Source of the DNA: Hyphomicrobiales bacterium
GTDB taxonomy: Bacteria > Pseudomonadota > Alphaproteobacteria > Rhizobiales > Beijerinckiaceae
Assembly (NCBI GenBank): GCA_900299065.1
Contig: OMIJ01000083.1
Location: 1 to 13,682 of the forward strand
DNA length: 13,682 nt
Direction: 5' to 3'
Program-made: the position numbers and the translations under genes
The notes under the pieces: generated by a model
Databases searched by the model: none
Told to the model about the DNA's origin: nothing
Seen by the model: the letters and a program-made list of their open reading frames with translations, nothing else
Part shown: positions 6,561 to 12,170 of the stretch, piece by piece
Layout: each line of letters opens with the position of its first letter
How positions within the stretch are numbered: position 1 is the first letter of the stretch

Positions 6561-7727
6561 TCAGCCGATTTCAAAAGGCAAGGCGACCGGGCTGCGGAAA
6601 TTGGAGGATGAATTCCATTCCAGCTTCGGTGTTGTCAGATGAAAGTCAGGGATTTTTTCTAGAAATCGCTTGGTGGCGATTTCGGTTACAAAGCGAGCCA
6701 TCTGACTTCCCAGACAGAAATGCTTTCCGGCGCCAAATCCTAAATGTCCCTGTGGTTTGCGGTTAATGTCATAAACATCGGGATTGGGGAATTTGCGCTC
6801 GTCGCGATTGGCAGAGCCATAAGCAAGAATGACTTTGTCACCTGCTTTCATGGTTTGGCCATGCAGAGTGACATCCTTGGTCAAGGTGCGTTTGAAACGC
6901 TGTGCCGACGTATTATAGCGCAAGGATTCTTCAATAGCTGAGGTGACGAGAGCGGGGTCATCGACCAGGCGGCGACGTGCATCGGGATGGTCGTGCAGAT
7001 TAAGTGCAAAGATCGACATGAAACTTGAAAGCGATTCAATGCCGGCCATGACAAAAGTCGCAGTGGTCATGACGATTTCACGCTCACTCAGGCGATCGCC
7101 ATCAATTTCGGCTTCCGCCAGATGGGTGATGAGATCATCACGGGGTTCGGCCCGGCGTTTGGCAACTTCTTCGGTGAGAAATTGACCGATATAGGCAAAA
7201 GCGTCGAGTTGTTCCTGGGAGCGTCCTTTTGTCTCTTTATCTGTCGAGACGGACAAAATCACCTTGCGGCGTATTTCATTATGGTCCCGCATGGGCAGAC
7301 CCAGAGTGCGAAACAATAGTCCAACGGTGATTTGGCTCGAATAATGTTCGACAAAGTCAAAGCGGCGCATTTGCAGGATGGACTCAATTGACCGATCGGC
7401 AATTTCCAGAGTCGGAGCAATCGTTGAGTCAAGATTGCGGCGCATGAAGGCAGCCTGACTCAAATTGCGCAGACGATCATGACGCGGTGGATCTGTCGTG
7501 CCCAGAGTTGCGCCGGCACGACCGGGAATTTCATCGATCAGATTGCCCTGCGAAGACGAATAGGTTTCCCAATCCTGCGCCGCGCGCGAGACGTCCTCAT
7601 AGCGCGAGAGAATCCAGATGTTAGCCTTGGGACTCCAATAGCAGGGATGATGCTCACGCAATTGAGCGTAATAGGGGAAGGGATCCGCATCAATGACGGG
7701 AGAATAAAGATCGAAAACCTCACTCAT
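6561..7727 (-). CDS. Cytochrome P450
   Basis: This 388-residue soluble bacterial P450 monooxygenase has all the core motifs. They are HDRLR in helix C (83-87), the oxygen-binding I-helix AGIES (228-232), ExxR at Glu267-Arg270, and the haem loop FGAGKHFCLG with the thiolate ligand Cys338. The I-helix has Ser where most P450s have Thr, a tolerated but less usual choice that can affect proton delivery. There is no membrane anchor. No ferredoxin or ferredoxin reductase gene is adjacent, so redox partners must be encoded elsewhere. The substrate cannot be named. The frame runs upstream to a TTG at 7772. The ATG at 7727 gives MSEVFDLYSPVIDADPFPYY, a normal P450 start, although the ATG at 7766 is possible. 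It leads a group with gloB and DUF985 and is divergent from accA. Confidence 0.93.
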   Translation of the reverse strand: MSEVFDLYSPVIDADPFPYYAQLREHHPCYWSPKANIWILSRYEDVSRAAQDWETYSSSQGNLIDEIPGRAGATLGTTDPPRHDRLRNLSQAAFMRRNLDSTIAPTLEIADRSIESILQMRRFDFVEHYSSQITVGLLFRTLGLPMRDHNEIRRKVILSVSTDKETKGRSQEQLDAFAYIGQFLTEEVAKRRAEPRDDLITHLAEAEIDGDRLSEREIVMTTATFVMAGIESLSSFMSIFALNLHDHPDARRRLVDDPALVTSAIEESLRYNTSAQRFKRTLTKDVTLHGQTMKAGDKVILAYGSANRDERKFPNPDVYDINRKPQGHLGFGAGKHFCLGSQMARFVTEIATKRFLEKIPDFHLTTPKLEWNSSSNFRSPVALPFEIG

Positions 7728-7961
7728 GGCCAACTCATTTCTATTGAGATTGCGCTCTCTTAGCATAGGCAAAAGGATCCGGCATGATCCAAATCACTTT
7801 TGGCGTCCTGCAGAGATGGGTGCAAAGGGGGATAATTATCTTTATCTATCTGATTTAAGGCGTTTCGGGCTTAGATCGGCAGTTCGCTTCTTGACTTCTG
7901 CGGGCTTTATAGCCACGTATCGCGGCAATTGGCCGACTGGCCGGATTTATTGGCGAGGCTT
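7728..7961. other. Divergent spacer between the P450 gene and accA
   Basis: No gene is supported in these 234 bases. The AT-rich stretch around 7832-7858 and a TTGACT near 7890 suggest promoter material for accA, but I could not find a well-spaced pair of elements. On the P450 side, TTGGAT, a 19-base spacer and TATGCT (minus strand, about 7791-7761) are a weak candidate. A small dyad, GGATC...GATCC, lies at about 7776-7791. Confidence 0.3.
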
Positions 7962-8912
7962 ATGCGGAGCTATCTGGATTTTGAAAAGCCTGTTGCCGAA
8001 ATTGAAGCCCGGATTGACCAGTTAAAAGCTGTCTCGGGGCAGGATACGGCGGCCATTGGCGAGGATATCACCAAGCTTGAGGCCAAAGCAGGCAAGGCCT
8101 TGGCCGATGTCTATGCCAGTTTGACCCCCTGGCAGAAGACGCAGGTGGCACGCCATCTTCATCGTCCGCATTTCAGCGATTTTGTTAACGGGCTGATCAG
8201 TGATTTCACACCTTTGGCGGGCGATCGTAAATTTGCTGAAGATGAAGCCATCGTCGGCGGTTTTGGGCGTTTTCGCAATCGATCTGTCTGTGTGATTGGC
8301 CAGGAAAAGGGCTCCGATACCGAAAGCCGGTTGCGTCATAATTTTGGCATGGCGCGCCCCGAGGGCTATCGCAAAGCCATTCGCCTGATGGAATTGGCGG
8401 ACAGATTTGATCTGCCGGTTATTTCTCTCGTGGATACGGCGGGCGCCTTCCCCGGCATTGATGCTGAAGAGCGGGGTCAGGCGGAGGCTATTGCCCGTTC
8501 GACCGAAGCCTGTCTTGCTTTGGGGGTACCCAATGTTGCCGTCATTCTGGGTGAGGGCGGTTCTGGTGGCGCCATTGCCATTGCCACAGCCAGTAAGGTG
8601 CTGATGCTTGAGCATGCCATTTACAGCGTAATTTCGCCTGAGGGGGCTGCTTCGATCCTCTGGAAAGACTCAAGCCGGCGTCAGGAAGCGGCAATGAATA
8701 TGAAGATCACAGCTCAGGATCTGCTTAAATTTGGCATTATTGACTCCATTATTCCTGAGCCTCTGGGCGGCGCCCATCGCGATCCGCAAAAAGCCATTGC
8801 CCTGACTGGTGACGCCGTCGAAGCCTCTCTGCAAGCGTGCGCCGGGCTCTCCCGTGAGGCCTTGCGATCCGCTAGGGCGGAAAAATTTATGGCCATAGGT
8901 CGCAAGATCTGA
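7962..8912 (+). CDS. accA: Acetyl-CoA carboxylase carboxyltransferase subunit alpha
   Basis: This 316-residue subunit works with AccD to transfer carboxybiotin carbon to acetyl-CoA, giving malonyl-CoA, the committed step of fatty acid synthesis. The length matches the family (about 317-319). The N-terminal helical region (1-85) includes MRSYLDFEKPVAEIEARID. The crotonase-like domain has QEKGSDT (114-120), DTAGAFPG (158-165), GEGGSGGA (197-204) and SPEGAASILW (225-234). The frame is open back to a TTG at 7929, but the ATG at 7962 yields the standard alphaproteobacterial start and has GCGAGG just upstream. It is monocistronic in appearance: a possible terminator follows at 8957-8982, and accD is not in the window. 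Confidence 0.97.
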   Translation: MRSYLDFEKPVAEIEARIDQLKAVSGQDTAAIGEDITKLEAKAGKALADVYASLTPWQKTQVARHLHRPHFSDFVNGLISDFTPLAGDRKFAEDEAIVGGFGRFRNRSVCVIGQEKGSDTESRLRHNFGMARPEGYRKAIRLMELADRFDLPVISLVDTAGAFPGIDAEERGQAEAIARSTEACLALGVPNVAVILGEGGSGGAIAIATASKVLMLEHAIYSVISPEGAASILWKDSSRRQEAAMNMKITAQDLLKFGIIDSIIPEPLGGAHRDPQKAIALTGDAVEASLQACAGLSREALRSARAEKFMAIGRKI

Positions 8913-8956
8913 GCGATCGGGCCGGGTGAACGGTTTATTTACCCAAATTGATGTTG

Positions 8957-8982
8957 TCTTATCAGATTGGTAAGATATTTTT
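8957..8982 (+). terminator. Weak candidate terminator after accA
   Basis: TCTTAT (8957-8962) and GTAAGA (8970-8975) form a 6-base stem with one G-T pair around a 7-base loop, followed by TATTTTT (8976-8982). The T tract is good but the stem is weak and AT-rich. A second imperfect stem, GGGTGAA with TTTACCC, lies at about 8924-8944. Confidence 0.35.
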
Positions 8983-8993
8983 GCGGTGTTGGA

Positions 8994-9009
8994 CGTGATC
9001 AGAATCACG
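8994..9009. promoter_or_regulatory. 16-base dyad upstream of the L,D-transpeptidase gene
   Basis: CGTGATCAGAATCACG is a perfect 6-base inverted repeat with a 4-base centre, 46 bases upstream of the ATG at 9056. It directly follows and overlaps a TTGGAC (8989-8994) that could be a -35 element. This is a plausible operator, but no regulator is identified. Confidence 0.3.
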
Positions 9010-9055
9010 ACACAATCTGTGCTTATGATGCGGGTCGTTCAGAGGTCTTTGGGGT

Positions 9056-10492
9056 ATGGATTTGGCTGATCGTCCAGAGCATGTGATCGCGGGGCAAATG
9101 TCCCGTCTTGAAAATTGCATTTCGTCAAAGATTCCAAATTGGCCTCGTTCCCTTATGCGTCTGGTTATGATGGGCGGTCTCGCAACCATGCTCGCGGCCT
9201 GTCAGGAAACCTTGCCGCTGTCTACAAGTGGCAGAGCTGTTCGCCCCATACCGTCTGCAACTCTTGCTTTGATGCGTGAGAAGGGCACAGATTCTCATGC
9301 GCCTGTGCTGATCCGTACCTATAAGAAAGAAGCTGAGCTCGAAATCTGGAAGATGAAGGCGGATGGCAAATATACTTTGCTCAAGACCTTCCCCATGTGT
9401 CGCTGGTCAGGCCAATTGGGCCCCAAGATTAAAGAGGGAGATCGTCAAGTTCCGGAAGGATTCTATACGATCACGCCGGGCCAGATGAATCCCAATTCGA
9501 ATTATTACCTCTCTTTCAATGTTGGCTATCCCAATGCCTATGACAAAGCGCATGGCTATACGGGTGGCCTGATCATGGTGCATGGCGCATGCTCCTCTGC
9601 CGGTTGCTTCTCTATGACCGATGAACAGATTGCCGAGATTTATGCGATTGCCCGCGAGGCTTTTGCCGGTGGGCAAAAGGGCATTCAAATGCAATCCATG
9701 CCGTTTCGCATGACGCCGGAAAATCTTGCCCAGCACAGGCTTGATCCCAATATGCCGTTCTGGAAGGAAATCAAAAAAGGTTTTGATGCGTTTGAAGTGA
9801 CACAACAAGAACCGCAAGTTGGTTTTTGTGGACGCCGCTATGTGTTTAATGCAACGCCGGTCAATGCTTCGGCGCGCATGGATGCGGCTTTGGCTTGCCC
9901 GCCCTTGCAGGAAGATGAGCAACTCAATTTTGAAATTGCGAAAAAGGATCAGGACGATCAAGCCAAAGTCGCGCAATTGGTGGCGCGTGGCGTACAGCCC
10001 ATTCGCTTGCTCTATTCTGATGGTGGTCAGCATCCTGATTTCCAAAACGTGTCTCTGGTCAGCCGACCTGAGGCTTTGGCCAATGGGCCGATTGAGATTC
10101 CCCTCGATGCGAATGGCAAGCCTCTCTCGCCCTTGATCAAGACCGTAACAACCAAGCAGGAGACAGCTGCTGCAAAAGGCATTGGCCTGCCAGCGGCCCC
10201 CAAGCTCGATGAGACACAGGCCGCTGCTGAGACCAGGATGGAGGCCAAGGCGAGCGCGGCTCGTCCGGCTGAACCCCAAAATGAGGATAAGCCTTTTTAT
10301 TCTGGCTTGCTCAATGGCCTGTCCTCTATTGGTGGGGTTGTGACCAATAATTCCCTATTTGGCTCGTCATCGGCCAATTCAAACCAGCCAAGTGACGTGC
10401 CTTTGCCACCCAACCGGGCCGAGCCCTCTGGTAAAAAGCCGGTTGCTGATAAGGCTGCCGCTGAAACGGCAAAATTACGCTCTTCGCTTTAA
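9056..10492 (+). CDS. YafK-family murein L,D-transpeptidase, lipoprotein
   Basis: Up to 478 residues. A YkuD-type catalytic motif, HGACSSAGCFSM, spans residues 176-187, with His176 and the probable nucleophile Cys184. The section before it (PVLIRTYKKEAELEIWK, CRWSGQLGPKIKEGD, PEGFYTI) matches the YafK subgroup. Such enzymes make or break L,D-links involving peptidoglycan stem peptides in the periplasm. A lipobox, LAAC, ends at Cys49 after a hydrophobic stretch (RLVMMGGLATMLAAC), so the protein is probably lipid-anchored. The start is unclear: 9056 (used here), 9098 (preceded by GCGGGG) or 9154, the last leaving a short, conventional signal peptide but having no good ribosome site. The C-terminal 130 residues are low-complexity, rich in Ala, Pro, Ser and Lys, and probably disordered or wall-spanning. 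The protein is longer than E. coli YafK (about 246), mainly through this tail. Confidence 0.9.
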   Translation: MDLADRPEHVIAGQMSRLENCISSKIPNWPRSLMRLVMMGGLATMLAACQETLPLSTSGRAVRPIPSATLALMREKGTDSHAPVLIRTYKKEAELEIWKMKADGKYTLLKTFPMCRWSGQLGPKIKEGDRQVPEGFYTITPGQMNPNSNYYLSFNVGYPNAYDKAHGYTGGLIMVHGACSSAGCFSMTDEQIAEIYAIAREAFAGGQKGIQMQSMPFRMTPENLAQHRLDPNMPFWKEIKKGFDAFEVTQQEPQVGFCGRRYVFNATPVNASARMDAALACPPLQEDEQLNFEIAKKDQDDQAKVAQLVARGVQPIRLLYSDGGQHPDFQNVSLVSRPEALANGPIEIPLDANGKPLSPLIKTVTTKQETAAAKGIGLPAAPKLDETQAAAETRMEAKASAARPAEPQNEDKPFYSGLLNGLSSIGGVVTNNSLFGSSSANSNQPSDVPLPPNRAEPSGKKPVADKAAAETAKLRSSL

Positions 10493-10508
10493 GTTCCCCG
10501 AGCTAATC

Positions 10509-10850
10509 TTAAATACAGACCCGCTTGGTGCGATAGCCGATGAAGTGGCCCCAAGGGTCATAGGCGGGGCGTTGGATCAATTGGCATTGCACATATCTGG
10601 GCGGATAATGGTGGGGTCGATAGGCATAGGCCGGGTAATGCTGCTGCGGGCGATGCGATTGTGCTGCAAGAACGCCCAGGGCCAGACCTGCCACCAGGCC
10701 GCCAGCAAGAGCAGGGCCGGCATTGTTCCAACCGGAATTATAGCCATGATTCCCCCGCCAATCGGCTTGTGCTGAATTGACCATAAAAGGTCCGGCCAAG
10801 GTCAGGCCGACCATGAGGGGTGCGAGGATTTTGTGGGCCATTTTAAGCAT
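10509..10850 (-). CDS. Small secreted protein of unknown function, Gly-rich hydrophobic segment
   Basis: A 113-residue protein that I cannot assign to a named family. It has a clear signal peptide with probable cleavage after AQA (residue 29). A Gly/Ala/Leu stretch follows (about 44-63, PALAGGLVAGLALGVLAA), long enough for one membrane span or a glycine-zipper. After it comes a His/Tyr/Pro-rich section, and the closing DPWGHFIGYRTKRVCI resembles the tail of many small exported rhizobial proteins. Two cysteines could form a disulfide. The ATG at 10850 has GGAGG five bases upstream, which decides the start over a frame open to 10943. The gene converges on the L,D-transpeptidase with 16 bases between the stops. 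Confidence 0.75.
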   Translation of the reverse strand: MLKMAHKILAPLMVGLTLAGPFMVNSAQADWRGNHGYNSGWNNAGPALAGGLVAGLALGVLAAQSHRPQQHYPAYAYRPHHYPPRYVQCQLIQRPAYDPWGHFIGYRTKRVCI

Positions 10851-10862
10851 ATCTGCCTCCAG

Positions 10863-10883
10863 ACCCCTTTTGACGTAAGGGGT
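10863..10883 (-). other. Hairpin just upstream of a ribosome site
   Basis: ACCCCTT (10863-10869) and AAGGGGT (10877-10883) form a perfect 7-base stem with a 7-base loop. On the minus strand it ends three bases before the GGAGG of the small secreted protein gene, so it would lie in the 5' leader and could shield or stabilise the start region. Function is not shown. Confidence 0.4.
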
Positions 10884-11020
10884 TAGGATGAAGATTAGCT
10901 GATTCAATATGAATATAAGCTGAGGCTTGCGTTCATCTACCATTCATCAAGCGTTGATTGGAGGCTGGCCCAAAAAATGCTAATGAATCAACACTTGCAA
11001 TATTTAGACTGGTGGAAACC

Positions 11021-11350
11021 ATGCGGAATCTGATCCTTCTGACACTCGGCTTCAGTCTCGTTGGCGCGATGGCGCAGGCTGATGAGGTCAAAATGCTGTG
11101 CCGTCGGGAAAAGGATTCTTATGTCGTTACCTATGACATTGTGAATAATCGGCTGAAGACCAATAATCCGAATATTCCAAACAATCTGCTTGTCATCAAA
11201 CGTGTGCAGAATGATGAAGATGGCATTCTGATCTGGAGTGCTGTGCCTGCCTTTGGTGGCGAACGCGATATGCTGACCTTGTTTGGCAAAGAAAAATGGA
11301 TGAAATATTTTTACGGCAATGGCAGCGAAGTAACAGATAAGTGCATGTAA
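11021..11350 (+). CDS. Small secreted protein of unknown function
   Basis: A 109-residue protein. The signal peptide MRNLILLTLGFSLVGAMAQA ends at residue 20 with a standard AQA cleavage site. The mature 89 residues look like a compact, mostly beta-strand domain with two cysteines, Cys27 and Cys108, near its ends, so a clasp disulfide is likely. I do not recognise a family. The frame is open from 10958, but the ATG at 11021 follows GGTGGA at a good distance and starts the signal peptide correctly. It is divergent from the gene at 10509-10850, with 170 bases between the two starts. Immediately downstream another frame stays open for 50 codons (see 11351-11690). Confidence 0.75.
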   Translation: MRNLILLTLGFSLVGAMAQADEVKMLCRREKDSYVVTYDIVNNRLKTNNPNIPNNLLVIKRVQNDEDGILIWSAVPAFGGERDMLTLFGKEKWMKYFYGNGSEVTDKCM

Positions 11351-11690
11351 GCTCACCGCGATTATTGAGCCTTGCGAGAATTTGAAAACCTATCAGCCAG
11401 GCCAGACCTATTTTGTCTGGTGTTATAAAGCCCTGGCCGTGCTGTTTGATGAGAAGCCAGCGCCTGTTTCGTTTGTCAGTGATTAGACAACTTGCCCATA
11501 GCAAAGCCCCAAGGCAGTAATTGTGGTAAGATAATTTGCTACGAGAATTGGCCTAGCAAATTGTATCAGCAGAAAATTTATTGGAGCAATGTCTTGCTTT
11601 GATCCTTGAGCGAGAAGCTCTGTCGTTTTGATCGTTTGATTTTTCTCAGAACTGGGCATAACGTAATGAAAGGCATCATGGTCACAGGAG
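11351..11690. other. Gene-poor stretch with an open-frame fragment and an inverted repeat
   Basis: No complete gene is supported. On the plus strand one frame is open from 11334 to the TAG at 11484-11486. It reads with residues such as CENLKTYQPGQTYFVWCYKA but has no ATG or convincing ribosome site, so it is either a decayed gene end or chance. An inverted repeat, AATTTGCT (11533-11540) and AGCAAATT (11555-11562), spans a 14-base loop and extends to 10 pairs with one G-T. Frames opening at 11606, 11666 and 11678 lead into the next gene. Confidence 0.4.
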
Positions 11691-11696
11691 ATGATT

Positions 11697-12091
11697 GTGA
11701 AAACAGGTGTCATTGCTTTATCTTTTTTGCTCTTGCGAGCTTTACTCATTTTACCAACCAAGCGGCAGCGGCAGAACCAATCCAATGTGTCGCAAATTTT
11801 CAAGTCCGCTCCTCTGATACGACACCTGCGCCTGGCAGCCTTGCAACGCGTAAAGATACGCCATGTCGATTATCCGTTGAGCTTGGAAATAAAGGCAAAC
11901 TCGCGCATCAAGCGAATGGATTTCTCGTTCGCGAGCGTCCTAAAAATGGAACTGTAACAATTGAGAACGCATCGTCTTTTATCTTCACACCCCGCAAGGG
12001 ATTTGTCGGAGAAGACTTGCTGGTCATTCGTATGAAATTTACTGATAGGCGAGGCGCAGCGGTGAGATTTGCCATTCGTGTTGATGACTGA
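11697..12091 (+). pseudogene. Small secreted Ig-like/cadherin-like repeat protein, apparently frameshifted in the signal peptide
   Basis: The mature part (EPIQC...RVDD, about 105 residues) is in one frame. Its RPKNGTVTIENASSFIFTPR plus KGFVGEDLLVIR resembles Ig-like or cadherin-like repeats of the PxxGTV...F.P..GF.G.D type in secreted alphaproteobacterial proteins. In that frame the only upstream starts (11606, 11666, 11678) give poor, acidic, Cys-rich N-termini. In the next frame a GTG at 11697, six bases after GGAG, opens MKTGVIALSF, a textbook signal-peptide start. One extra T in the T6 run at 11723-11728 would join the two into MKTGVIALSFFALASFTHF and then TNQAAAA, with cleavage before EPIQC. 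So this is a frameshift mutation, a sequencing or assembly error, or a slippage-controlled gene. If no shift exists, the product starts at 11678 or earlier. Two cysteines (IQC, TPC) could pair. Exact function unknown. Confidence 0.6.
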
Positions 12092-12113
12092 CAGGGCTTT
12101 GATGTGTGTATTT

Positions 12114-12140
12114 CTTGTGGCGATTGGTTTTCGTCACAAG
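12114..12140. terminator. Strong hairpin between convergent genes
   Basis: CTTGTGGCGA (12114-12123) and TCGTCACAAG (12131-12140) form a 10-base stem with one G-T pair and a 7-base loop. It sits between the stop of the secreted-protein gene on the plus strand and the secA stop on the minus strand, the usual place for a bidirectional terminator. No long T run follows on either strand, so efficiency is uncertain. Confidence 0.5.
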
Positions 12141-12170
12141 CAGAAATCTATTTCCGTTTGAAGTTCTGTC

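Noticed and set aside
8022..8615. Minus-strand open frame of 197 codons opposite accA
   Set aside because: It is fully inside accA, shows no domain, and is explained by the complementary strand of a conserved gene.
9407..10279. Long minus-strand open frame (290 codons) opposite the L,D-transpeptidase gene
   Set aside because: It mirrors the codon pattern of the well-supported plus-strand gene, has no recognisable domain and no ribosome site.
11723..11728. Programmed ribosomal frameshift of the dnaX type at the T6 run
   Set aside because: No strong downstream stem-loop or upstream stimulatory site was seen. A plain mutation, sequencing error or transcriptional slippage fits equally well or better.
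11483..11803. Minus-strand frame of 106 codons in the gene-poor stretch
   Set aside because: It starts without a ribosome site, overlaps the plus-strand signal-peptide region and has no secretion signal or domain. It is not convincing as a gene.
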